61,532 bases of DNA from Lachnospiraceae bacterium (GTDB lineage Bacteria; Bacillota; Clostridia; Lachnospirales; Lachnospiraceae): the NCBI GenBank assembly GCA_028696165.1, contig JAQVHQ010000014.1:1-61532 (forward strand), given 5' to 3'. Numbering within the stretch: position 1 is the first letter of the stretch; every line of letters starts with the position of its first letter. Below the pieces are notes generated by a model, which was not told where the DNA came from, ran no database searches, and saw nothing but the letters and a program-made list of their open reading frames with translations. The translations under genes and the position numbers were made by a program. This document shows positions 37,301-44,929 of the stretch, piece by piece.

Positions 37301-37603
37301 AAGAATATCTATCTGACCATTATCCAGCATATCCATAGCATCCGACCAATTATCTGCTTTTACATACTCATAGGTCCATCCTGTATCTTCTGCAATCTTG
37401 TTTAGATAATCCACATCATATCCTACACAGTTTCCATCCTCATCAAAGGAATGAAATCCCTTCATCTCATACACACCAACTTTGATTGTATCCGAATCCT
37501 CAGGTGCGCCAAAAGTTATTACAGAAAAACTTATCAGACTAATTAAACATAATATCAGCATAGTTACTGCTATCCATGCCTTTTTTCTCATTGTATAGTT
37601 CAC
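34340..37603 (-). CDS. BvgS-like hybrid sensor histidine kinase with two amino-acid-type binding domains
   Basis: A 1087-residue membrane kinase. N-terminal helix, then two tandem SBP_bac_3 (type 3 solute-binding) domains outside the cell (about 38-268 and 278-515), a transmembrane helix at about 530-550, HisKA with SHEIRTP (His about 585), HATPase with NLLSNALKFT and GSGLGLSI, then two receivers: first with VDWKMKG (about 860-870, Asp phosphosite) and second with LMDVQMP (about 1010). No HPt domain. It probably senses an amino acid or similar ligand. GTG 37603 is chosen because GGGAGGG lies 7 nt upstream; ATG 12 nt later is the alternative. Its leader has a promoter-proximal hairpin. Confidence 0.9.
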   Translation of the reverse strand: MNYTMRKKAWIAVTMLILCLISLISFSVITFGAPEDSDTIKVGVYEMKGFHSFDEDGNCVGYDVDYLNKIAEDTGWTYEYVKADNWSDAMDMLDNGQIDILAPAQMSAERVADYGFSTQIGKDYGAILALDSRDDLIYEDFKHFSDIKFGVEKNTSYVELLKTYAQNNGFAANVTLYNSSEEVFEALENGEIDAAIHNIMRAGEHMKLIGKAGNAPYYYIYRKADAKFGEILNDALNKIEVDYPDFQTDLVDKYFPIYNEDPFTKEELDYIDTLPVFKVAITDDARPLSYLDENTGQLTGIAIDLMNKISERSGVKFEYVPLSKENTNAKYYKEAHIDLIAGVRNNEYNQDSFGGALTNSYVETQAVLVAGKGTVLNENSEGSMAVFTGSNNLKEIITESYPNYKLIDYDSVEACFDAVVKGETDCTLQNQYIADYQFNKPKYENLEAIPNSGYYERFSLLSVPDSGVTNQSMLTSIIDKSIKKISEEDTQQSIIKYTTAMPYQLSLGEVCYKYRGPFIIILLLLMSLFAVVIIYIRSRNQKLRLIRDTNQKLEEKNSQLSIAIVQADQANRAKSDFLARMSHEIRTPMNAIIGEATLAEKNIDKKSRVEECLTKVMVSSRHLLNLINDILDMSAIESNKIKIAKVQFDIKDVVSTITTLYYSQCRAKGVNFEAKLDNMTVEILVGDQLRIQQIILNLLSNALKFTEPDGSITFSMREEQTETDEIRLYIGVEDTGCGMSEEYMKRIFKPFEQESALTAKEHGGSGLGLSITKNLIELMGGTITVESKTGIGTKFHLVLPLKEAQEQNHIDGNVISDMRAIIIDDDEDALEYASSIMNHIGISHDVAMSGEEAIKIITKARNDKRMYDICLVDWKMKGMTGLDLTKRIRQACGEEPIVVVASAYDLNEIDEDADAAGVDSCIEKPLFQSSVFNILMSLSQGKLINHTARTEDYDFSGKRVLLVDDTEINREIAEELLSMVGFTVDTAENGREGLEKFEKSEPGTYDAILMDVQMPVMNGYEATKAIRACKHPEAKSITVIAMTANAFAEDIAASLKAGMNDHISKPIDTELMYELLNRYVNENRRQI

Positions 37604-37678
37604 TTTTTATCCCTCCCGTATTCCATAACCAGGCACTTAGAAATGGTCCACAGAACCATTTTGCAAATGCAGGGCAAC

Positions 37679-37726
37679 AAAAAAGGGGACTCCATCGGAT
37701 GGTCTTCATCTGAAAAGGAGAACCCT
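37679..37726 (-). terminator. Terminator-like hairpin in the sensor kinase leader
   Basis: On the minus strand AGGGTTCTCC pairs with GGAGTCCCCT (two internal mismatches), enclosing a small CCAT-CCG-ATGG hairpin, and is followed by TTTTTT and GTTGCCCTGCATTT. A second stem AAATGGT / ACCATTT lies at about 37642-37662. The stem begins about 7 nt after the predicted start site. Confidence 0.55.
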
Positions 37727-37739
37727 CGTCTTATGGAAT

Positions 37740-37768
37740 ATTATAGCATTATATGCTGCTATTTTCCA
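37740..37768 (-). promoter_or_regulatory. Predicted promoter of the BvgS-like kinase gene
   Basis: On the minus strand: TGGAAA, 17-nt spacer, TATAAT (37745-37740). A second TATAAT-like box lies 10 nt upstream in the palindromic stretch GCATATAATGC. Confidence 0.5.
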
Positions 37769-37844
37769 TAATTTCTCTGTGAATTGTTTAATTATCAATG
37801 ATTTTCCGGAATTTTTACTTAATATTTACTCAATTTAATATTAT

Positions 37845-38111
37845 TTACATTTCGATTTTCATATGTCTCTGTATCGGTGCAATGTAATCGCCATATTCCA
37901 CAACAAACTCCGCCAGACGAAGCCTGGCAATCATCTCTGTATACTGCTCTTGTTCCATTATAACCTGAAGCAGCTTCTCATCATCGCATATTCCTTTCTC
38001 CATCGCAGCGATGATATATTCATCCTCTTTTGATGCTTTTTTTTCATGCGTGCCATCTGCGATTACATAGCTGTCTCCTTTTGTTACTGATACATTTGAT
38101 TTCCATTCCAT
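37845..38111 (-). CDS. Small acidic protein downstream of the LAL regulator, unknown
   Basis: An 88-residue soluble protein beginning MEWKSNVSVTKGDSYVIADG, helical in its second half (DDEKLLQVIMEQEQYTEMIARLRLAEF). No family recognised. ATG 38111 has a weak RBS (GAAGAAGGG). An in-frame TTG at 38153 would overlap the end of the upstream LAL regulator gene by 14 nt and add 14 basic residues. It may be an adaptor or accessory protein of the regulator. Confidence 0.55.
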   Translation of the reverse strand: MEWKSNVSVTKGDSYVIADGTHEKKASKEDEYIIAAMEKGICDDEKLLQVIMEQEQYTEMIARLRLAEFVVEYGDYIAPIQRHMKIEM

Positions 38112-38139
38112 ACAAAATCTGCCCTTCTTCTTTCCTTTG

Positions 38140-40515
38140 CTATACCTTGTCAAGTCCCAACCGGTGTGCCTCTGCCACCGCCTGCCCTCTGCTGTTTACA
38201 CCCAGTTTTTTGTATATATTTTTATTATGAAACTTCAGACTGTTATAACTTATGGAGCATAAATCACTGATTTCGTGGGCTGTTAATTCCCCACACAATA
38301 ACTTTAATATTCTTTTCTCTGTTTCAGTCAAAGGTTCTTTTAATACATTCTCCATCTTTAGATAACTAGAATAGAATACTGCCATCTGACCAACTGACTC
38401 TTTAATCTGCTTATAGTATGTGTTATCTATTCCAGATTTTTTAACCTTATCCAAAAGCGGTTTCAACGCAATTCCCTCCTGGGCAAACACACGTATCAGA
38501 TGATATCGCTCCGCCTTTTTCAGTGCACCGCGCAAAACGTCTTCCCAGCCTTTTTCTTCCAGCCTGTATAAAATAATTGATTTTAAAATTTGATTTTCAA
38601 CCCACATGTAATTACGCTCATATGAAGTGAAATATACATGCATCCATTCAATTAGGTTCAGCGCTTCTCCCAGCCGATTCTGCACAATGAGACATCTTAT
38701 CTTTATCATATACTGATAGCGGTCTAATATACAGAATGCAACACGTTCATCAGGAGTATCTTTTAGATATTCCTGCACATTTTTTGTCATTCCCTGCAAA
38801 AGTTCCATCCATATATGAAATGCTTTCATGTTTTTAAATAAATGTTTCGCTTTACCTTCAGACGCTTTCTTCTGAAAACTTTGAAATACTTCTTCTGCAA
38901 TTGCTGCCTGTCCATTTTTTAAATGATCTTTAACCATTAATCCTGCTGCAGCAAAACAAATCTCAATACTGCCACTGGTACCTGCCATAAGATAGCCTGA
39001 ATTTAATCTGGTCATCACCTCATAATCATCCATCGTAGCTTTCTCAAATCCGCTCTCAGCAAGCGCCACATTAATCAGACCAACCCCTGATTTTCCCAAT
39101 GCCAGCTCAATTGGTTTCTTTAACAAAAGTGCAAGCTGTTTATCATTCCTGCTCCATTCACAGAAATCCAATCCCCCGTTCATAAGCGATGGTAAATTAC
39201 CGGTAACAGAGAATTCGGGAAGTTTTACAGTCTTATTCTGTGAAAGCACTGCCATATCGCGAATAGTTTTTACTATTCCATGTATGCCTCTGCCTGGAAG
39301 AGCAATATCCAGATAGGCAATACGAATCGTCGCTTCCTTTTGTTCAGCAGATCCTTTTTTCGCATGGTGTTCATATTTTTTCAGCTTCTGATACCAGTAT
39401 TCTGCACTTTCCGGCTGCATCATGATAGAATAGAGCATACTCATTCCACTCATGAGCGCGCAGGATTCTTTAATTGTCTCTTCTGGCAATGCCAGATAAT
39501 ACTCTCTGGTTTCAAAAAAATGAGCAGTTCCAGGATGTTTTTCCGCATTTCGAATAAGAAGTTCCGATATTTTATCCTTTTTTCCGGCTTTTTGATAATA
39601 AAATAATGCCATCTCTATACTGTCATGCAGTTCATAATATAGTGCAGCCCGCTCAAAATTTTCACTAATCTGACTTTTCTTCCATAGTATAGACTGTTTC
39701 CATTGGAAAAAGAATCTCAACATCGGGCGGTAGGAGTAGGTATTATCGTCAGCTTTTATAAAAAATGTTCCTACGGAAGATGCTGCTTCAAACAAAATTG
39801 GAATTCGCGTATTCCCTGTCACCAATTCTGCCATCTCAACAGTAAAACTTGGATACTGGCACAGAGCGAGCAATACTGTCCGCATCTCATTGTTCCATCT
39901 ATCATAAACAACTCTGTCAAAATAGTGAAACATATCAATCCGCACTTCCTGACGAACAGATTCATCATAATGATTTTTTCCCATATTAGACATATGATAT
40001 GCGGTATATCTGATACAGAGAGGATGTCCTTTACTTTCTGCCATAAGCTCATCAAGATCTTTTTCTTCCATCTTTATCCGATAATTATCCAACAACTTCT
40101 TTGCTTCATCCCTTGTACATTCCAGATCCGGTTCTCCGGCAAATAAAAATGATTCATCCAATGCCGAAAGGCGAAGCCAGGATGGCAGCCGGCTTCGTCC
40201 CAGTAAAATAATATGCTTCCCATACTGTTTTCTGTTTCGTATCAATTGTTCTATATATTCACGCGAATCAACATCCACAATCCATGATATATCATCTACA
40301 ATAATAATTTTCTGATTTATCTCCTCTAGCTTTGGACGCTCTTTAAGATATCCTTCCAGACCATTCAAATTCAAATGTGCCTTCTTTCGGTAAAAGTATT
40401 CCACAGCGGAAGATTTTCCATACCCTGCGGCTCCTGATATATACAGAACCTTCTGATTATCTTCAGCCTCTTTTAATTTTTTGTAAATGCCAGAGACTTT
40501 CACGTAAGTATCCAT
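38140..40515 (-). CDS. Large ATP-binding LuxR-family (MalT/LAL-like) transcriptional regulator
   Basis: A 791-residue regulator. Walker A GAAGYGKSS at about 28-36, Walker B region KIIIVDDISWI, an NB-ARC/STAND-like ATPase, a middle of helical TPR-like repeats, and a C-terminal LuxR helix-turn-helix (LTETEKRILKLLCGELTAHEISDLCSISYNSLKFHNKNIYKKLGV split over about 725-785). Such proteins activate transcription when an inducer binds. ATG 40515 has AAAGGAGG upstream; an in-frame extension to 40566 is less likely. No obvious target operon is adjacent. Confidence 0.88.
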   Translation of the reverse strand: MDTYVKVSGIYKKLKEAEDNQKVLYISGAAGYGKSSAVEYFYRKKAHLNLNGLEGYLKERPKLEEINQKIIIVDDISWIVDVDSREYIEQLIRNRKQYGKHIILLGRSRLPSWLRLSALDESFLFAGEPDLECTRDEAKKLLDNYRIKMEEKDLDELMAESKGHPLCIRYTAYHMSNMGKNHYDESVRQEVRIDMFHYFDRVVYDRWNNEMRTVLLALCQYPSFTVEMAELVTGNTRIPILFEAASSVGTFFIKADDNTYSYRPMLRFFFQWKQSILWKKSQISENFERAALYYELHDSIEMALFYYQKAGKKDKISELLIRNAEKHPGTAHFFETREYYLALPEETIKESCALMSGMSMLYSIMMQPESAEYWYQKLKKYEHHAKKGSAEQKEATIRIAYLDIALPGRGIHGIVKTIRDMAVLSQNKTVKLPEFSVTGNLPSLMNGGLDFCEWSRNDKQLALLLKKPIELALGKSGVGLINVALAESGFEKATMDDYEVMTRLNSGYLMAGTSGSIEICFAAAGLMVKDHLKNGQAAIAEEVFQSFQKKASEGKAKHLFKNMKAFHIWMELLQGMTKNVQEYLKDTPDERVAFCILDRYQYMIKIRCLIVQNRLGEALNLIEWMHVYFTSYERNYMWVENQILKSIILYRLEEKGWEDVLRGALKKAERYHLIRVFAQEGIALKPLLDKVKKSGIDNTYYKQIKESVGQMAVFYSSYLKMENVLKEPLTETEKRILKLLCGELTAHEISDLCSISYNSLKFHNKNIYKKLGVNSRGQAVAEAHRLGLDKV

Positions 40516-40583
40516 GAATGATTTCCTCCTTTCATGGAATATATTTTCATAAAACCATTGTATCATATAATGTTCTTTTTTCG

Positions 40584-40603
40584 AACCACCCCTGATGGTG
40601 GTT
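40584..40603. promoter_or_regulatory. Inverted repeat in the LAL regulator promoter region
   Basis: AACCACC / GGTGGTT with a 6-nt spacer, just upstream of or overlapping a plausible -35 (TTCGAA) and 17 nt from a TACAAT -10 on the minus strand. It may be an operator, or a terminator for plus-strand transcription since a T run follows on plus. Confidence 0.45.
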
Positions 40604-40632
40604 TTTCAATATAGAAATTCATATATATAGAC

Positions 40633-40681
40633 AAAACAAACCGGCAGGTGCAGCTTAATCACTGCAATCCCCCTGCCGGCG
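40633..40681 (-). terminator. Intrinsic terminator after the REC-GGDEF gene
   Basis: GCCGGCAGGG ... CACCTGCCGG stem with an inner TGCAG / CTGCA pairing, followed by TTTGTTTTGT on the minus strand. Confidence 0.7.
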
Positions 40682-40739
40682 GTTATCTTCTGTTCCTTAT
40701 AACATACGAAATCTGTTTATACATATATGCCATATTCCA

Positions 40740-42077
40740 TTATATAACACCATTCAATATAGCTCTTGACAATTTTCTCTGAATCACATCCATCTGCAGT
40801 GGAAGTGTAAGAATATCGGATACTCCAATGTCCAAAGCCTCTCTGAGCTGACTCATATTGCCTTCTTCACATATACCAATTAACGGACGTAAAGTTCTTC
40901 CTCCATTTTCTTCAATACATGCAAGAAAGCTGTCTGCATCTTCCTTATCACTCTTACTGATGTCCATACATATGACCTTAATCCTGTCTTTGTACTTTTT
41001 AAAAACTTTTTTTAGTCCTTCTAAATCCATGACATGGACAAATCCTACGGTATCCCCATATGCCAATGCAATGGTGGCATATAGCTGTTCATTTGTACCA
41101 CTGACAAGAATAAGCGGTTTATTATCATCTTCTACTTCGGGAACACGTTCTCCGAAAACAACAGATTTCCCTTTACCCGTATTCTTTGCCTCATACAGTG
41201 CCTGATCTGCACGCTGGAATAAAGACTGAAAATCATCTTCCACTTCCTGAAATGCAATGCCAATACTAAGTGTTACATTAATATGCAGCTGCTGTGTGCA
41301 CTTAAATATTACTGCCTTTATAACATCCTCTGCTTTACGCTTGGTCATCCCTCTTCTTGTAATGGAATTCATGAGGACAACGAATTCATCCCCACCGAAT
41401 CTTCCAACATAATCAGATTCTCTGAAATTCAGTTTTAATTCATCTGCGATTACTTTAATCACTTCATCCCCATAAAGATGACCATAATTATCATTAATCT
41501 TTTTAAAATCATCAATATCTATAACCAGAAGTGCTATCTGTTCTTTTACATTCTTACTGATATATTGCTCACATTCCTGCTGAAAAGAAATCTTATTGAG
41601 CAGTCCTGTGGCCTTGTCTACAGCTGCCTCATGCTGATACATCTCCCCTTTGCTCACTGCTGTTTGTATTTGGCGGTTCAAGTCCATGGCGTGATGTATT
41701 CTGGCATTGACAATTTCCGGTATTGGCGGCTTGGTAATATAATCAAATGCGCCTGCACGAAATGCCTGAATCTGATCTTTAGGCCGGTCATTGGAGGTAA
41801 TCATGATTTTAGGAATGCTTTTTAACTTTTCATCCTCATGACAAATATTTAGAAATTCCATACCGCTCATTCCCGGCATCATATAATCCAACAGAATAAG
41901 ACGGACCTGTCCCGGATTATCTTTCAAATATTCCATAGCCTCTTCTGCACTTTCACAGCAGTGAACTGAAAATTCCTTATCCAGATACTTTTTTAATAAT
42001 TCCCGCTCCAGCTCAGAATCATCAACAATCAAAATTTCATTTTCTTTGACTCTCTGGAACTCTTTACCCCTGTCCAT
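40740..42077 (-). CDS. Response regulator with diguanylate cyclase (REC-GGDEF-REC-like)
   Basis: A 445-residue cytoplasmic protein. The N-terminal receiver (15-130) has LILLDYMMPGMSG with phospho-Asp and a TSN / KPP end. The GGDEF domain (about 165-320) has an intact GGDEF active site (about 226-230) and an inhibitory I-site RESD five residues upstream, so it should make c-di-GMP with product feedback. The C-terminal 120 residues look like a receiver fold lacking clear phosphosite residues. RBS GAGGTAA before ATG. Lies 67 nt downstream of a hybrid kinase and is probably its output partner. Confidence 0.92.
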   Translation of the reverse strand: MDRGKEFQRVKENEILIVDDSELERELLKKYLDKEFSVHCCESAEEAMEYLKDNPGQVRLILLDYMMPGMSGMEFLNICHEDEKLKSIPKIMITSNDRPKDQIQAFRAGAFDYITKPPIPEIVNARIHHAMDLNRQIQTAVSKGEMYQHEAAVDKATGLLNKISFQQECEQYISKNVKEQIALLVIDIDDFKKINDNYGHLYGDEVIKVIADELKLNFRESDYVGRFGGDEFVVLMNSITRRGMTKRKAEDVIKAVIFKCTQQLHINVTLSIGIAFQEVEDDFQSLFQRADQALYEAKNTGKGKSVVFGERVPEVEDDNKPLILVSGTNEQLYATIALAYGDTVGFVHVMDLEGLKKVFKKYKDRIKVICMDISKSDKEDADSFLACIEENGGRTLRPLIGICEEGNMSQLREALDIGVSDILTLPLQMDVIQRKLSRAILNGVI

Positions 42078-42144
42078 ATTATTTACCTCAGACTATTTTA
42101 ATATTTATTCTATTTTTTATTATACATCCTTACAACCAAAAAAT

Positions 42145-44124
42145 CTACTCATGATATATTCTGGGTGTCTGACCTACCAATTGATCCAACACTTTGTACA
42201 TACGTTCAGCATCAATTGGCTTAGCGATATGATCATTCATACCTGCGTCAATAGAAGCTCGTATATCCGCTGTAAATGCATTGGCAGTAACGGCCATGAT
42301 TGGAATACTCTTTGCCTGTGGGTGACCAGATTTTCGTATATGTCTGGATGCTTCGTGGCCATCCATAACTGGCATCTGAATATCCATCAGGATACCTGCA
42401 TAAGTATTGGCCGGTGACTTTTCAAACATCTCACAGGCCTGCTTACCATCTACCGCTCTGTCTGCCTTAAATCCAACCATGCCAAGAAGTTCCATAACCA
42501 CTTCCGCATTCAGTGTATTATCTTCCACCACTAACATTTTCTTGCCGCCAAAATGATATTTTTCAGCAATGCTTTCCTGCTCATGATATTTTCCGCCTGT
42601 AATATTCATAAGCAAATCAAATACCGTCGATTGAAACATCGGTTTCGGTACAACCACATTTGCTCCAGCCATCTTTGCTTCTTTTGTAATCTCAGCCAGA
42701 TCATATGCAGACGCAACTACAATAATCGTATCATCATCAAAAGAAGCTCGAATCGCCCTTGCCATCTCCACACCGCTCATCCCCGGCATACGCCAGTCAA
42801 TAAAGCAGATATCGTATCCCTGGCTTGCATCATAGGCTTTCCGCATAATAGTCAGTGCATCTTCTCCATTTGTAGCAATGTCACACTGAATTCCCATCTT
42901 ACGCATCACTTTTTGACCGTATTCCTGAGTCTCTTTATCGTCATCGATAAGCAGTGCACGTACTTTTTTCAGCTTTTCAGTATTTAAATCCGGCAGTTCT
43001 CTGGTTACTGTAAATGGCAGAACAACCGTAAAAGCACTTCCACGCCCCTTTTCGCTCTTTACTTCAATACTTCCACCCATAAGTTCCACAATATTCTTCA
43101 CAATTGGAAGTCCAAGGCCTGTTCCGCCGTGTTCCTGTTTTGTATTAGCATTCTCCTGAACAAATGGTTTGAATATTTCTTTCTGCCGTTCTGCATCGAT
43201 GCCTTCTCCATTATCAATTATTTCAAATTTCAGTTTAACCATATTGGAAACACGTGAGACCTGACATACTCTTCCTACAATCTCTCCTCCTCTTGGTGTA
43301 AATTTAACTGCATTTGACAACAGATTAATCAGAATTTCCTTCAAACGCAGGGGATCCCCGAACAGATACTCTTCCGTGAAGTTTACAAGATTCATATTAA
43401 ATGTAATATCTTTTTCTTTACACTGTGCATAGAACATAGAGGATGTTTCCTCTATCAATTTTCTAAAATCAAAAGGACTTCTCGTAAGTACTACTTTCTG
43501 ATTTTCAATCGCAGACATATCAAGTACATCATTAATCACATTCAAAAGATACCTGGAAGAAGCATCGATTTTCTGACTGAAATCAATAACTGTATTTGGT
43601 TCATTTACGTGGTCAATCTGTAATGCAGCTAAACTGATAATCGAATTAATAGGACTACGCAGTTCATGACTCATGCGGGATAAAAACTTGGATTTTGCCT
43701 GATTTAGCTGTTCAGCCTGCCCAAGTGCCTGTTGTAGATTTGCAATCTGAAGTACATATTTCTGCAACAGATTCTCCACACGTTTCTTTACAATATATGG
43801 ATCATATGGTTTTGTCACAAAATCATCTGCTCCGAGATCGAATGCACGACGTTCCGAACGGTCTGGTGCGCCTGTTGTAATTACAATTGGAATAGCTGCC
43901 AAAGTCTGGTCTGCACGCATTGCTTCAATCACTTCATATCCATCCATCACCGGCATACTTAAATCAAGTAAAACAATATCTATCTTTTCTCTTAAAAGGA
44001 TTTCCATTGCCGCTTGTCCATTTTCTGCTGAAAAGACAATATACTCTCCTGCAAAGATTTTAACAAGCATGGAGCGATTCATTTCCACGTCATCTACAAC
44101 TAGTACTTTATATTTTTCATCCAT
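42145..44124 (-). CDS. Cytoplasmic hybrid sensor kinase REC-HisKA-HATPase-REC-REC
   Basis: A 659-residue kinase without membrane helices. Order: receiver (VLLDLSMPVMDG, Asp about 54), coiled coil, HisKA with SHELRSP (His about 155), HATPase with NLLSNAVKFT and GTGLGLPI, a receiver with FIDWRMPGMSG (about 450) and a last receiver with LMDIQMPVMDG (about 590). It sits 4 nt after the preceding broken kinase gene and 67 nt before the GGDEF protein, forming a phosphorelay operon. Likely relays signals from the upstream PAS kinase. Confidence 0.92.
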   Translation of the reverse strand: MDEKYKVLVVDDVEMNRSMLVKIFAGEYIVFSAENGQAAMEILLREKIDIVLLDLSMPVMDGYEVIEAMRADQTLAAIPIVITTGAPDRSERRAFDLGADDFVTKPYDPYIVKKRVENLLQKYVLQIANLQQALGQAEQLNQAKSKFLSRMSHELRSPINSIISLAALQIDHVNEPNTVIDFSQKIDASSRYLLNVINDVLDMSAIENQKVVLTRSPFDFRKLIEETSSMFYAQCKEKDITFNMNLVNFTEEYLFGDPLRLKEILINLLSNAVKFTPRGGEIVGRVCQVSRVSNMVKLKFEIIDNGEGIDAERQKEIFKPFVQENANTKQEHGGTGLGLPIVKNIVELMGGSIEVKSEKGRGSAFTVVLPFTVTRELPDLNTEKLKKVRALLIDDDKETQEYGQKVMRKMGIQCDIATNGEDALTIMRKAYDASQGYDICFIDWRMPGMSGVEMARAIRASFDDDTIIVVASAYDLAEITKEAKMAGANVVVPKPMFQSTVFDLLMNITGGKYHEQESIAEKYHFGGKKMLVVEDNTLNAEVVMELLGMVGFKADRAVDGKQACEMFEKSPANTYAGILMDIQMPVMDGHEASRHIRKSGHPQAKSIPIMAVTANAFTADIRASIDAGMNDHIAKPIDAERMYKVLDQLVGQTPRIYHE

Positions 44125-44128
44125 CCTA

Positions 44129-44929
44129 TTATTCTCCCTTAATCAATCCATATAATGTTTTGTATAACTGCTGTGGTTCAAACGGTTTTGCCAAATGAGC
44201 ATTCATTCCCGCTTCTTTGGTCATCTTGCGGTCTTCATCCAGTGCATTGGCTGTCATTGCAATAATTGGAATTGTTCTGGCATCCGTCCGTTTTAGTGAC
44301 CGGATTGTTCTGGCAGCATCCAGTCCATCCATGACTGGCATCCTTATATCCATCAATATTGCATCGTAAAAACCTTCCTGGGAATCTAAGAAATCATCAA
44401 CCGCCGCCTGCCCATTTTCTGCGACAGTAACAACCGCCCCCTTACTCTTTAACAACTTTGTTGCTACCATTACATTCAATGGATGGTCTTCTGCCATCAA
44501 AATCTCATATCCCTCTAAATCAATTTCATTTTCGATGGAATTCTTCTTTTGTTCTTTCGAACCCTCTTTAGATGCAAGTGCATCTCGTTCTAAAGCCAGC
44601 TCAACAGTAAAAGTAGAACCAAGATCAAGGAAGCTGTCAACAGTTATCTTTCCCCCCATAGAATCCACAAGATTCTTAGCAATAGCCAGCCCAAGACCTG
44701 TTCCTCCATATTTGGAAGTAGTTCCACTGTCTTCCTGTTCAAAAGGCTCAAACATACGCTCCATAAATTCCCGGCTCATGCCAATACCGGTATCTTCTAT
44801 TATAAAATGAAAGAAAGTTTTTTCTTTGTCTTCTTTTACGATTTTTGATGTAAATCGTATTCGTCCCCCAGTGCCAGTAAATTTTACAGCATTGGTGAGT
44901 ATATTGACCAGAATCTGCTCTTGATTCAT
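44129..44929 (-). CDS. C-terminal part of a split hybrid kinase (HATPase core and receiver)
   Basis: A 266-residue frame that starts in the middle of a HATPase domain ([21 protein letters not shown]), followed by the G boxes ([16 protein letters not shown]) and a receiver with [13 protein letters not shown]. It is the missing end of the gene at 44748-47597 but in a different frame. Its ATG directly follows TGA and has no RBS, so it may not be made. A HATPase starting inside the N box cannot be complete. Confidence 0.75.
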   Translation of the reverse strand: MNQEQILVNILTNAVKFTGTGGRIRFTSKIVKEDKEKTFFHFIIEDTGIGMSREFMERMFEPFEQEDSGTTSKYGGTGLGLAIAKNLVDSMGGKITVDSFLDLGSTFTVELALERDALASKEGSKEQKKNSIENEIDLEGYEILMAEDHPLNVMVATKLLKSKGAVVTVAENGQAAVDDFLDSQEGFYDAILMDIRMPVMDGLDAARTIRSLKRTDARTIPIIAMTANALDEDRKMTKEAGMNAHLAKPFEPQQLYKTLYGLIKGE

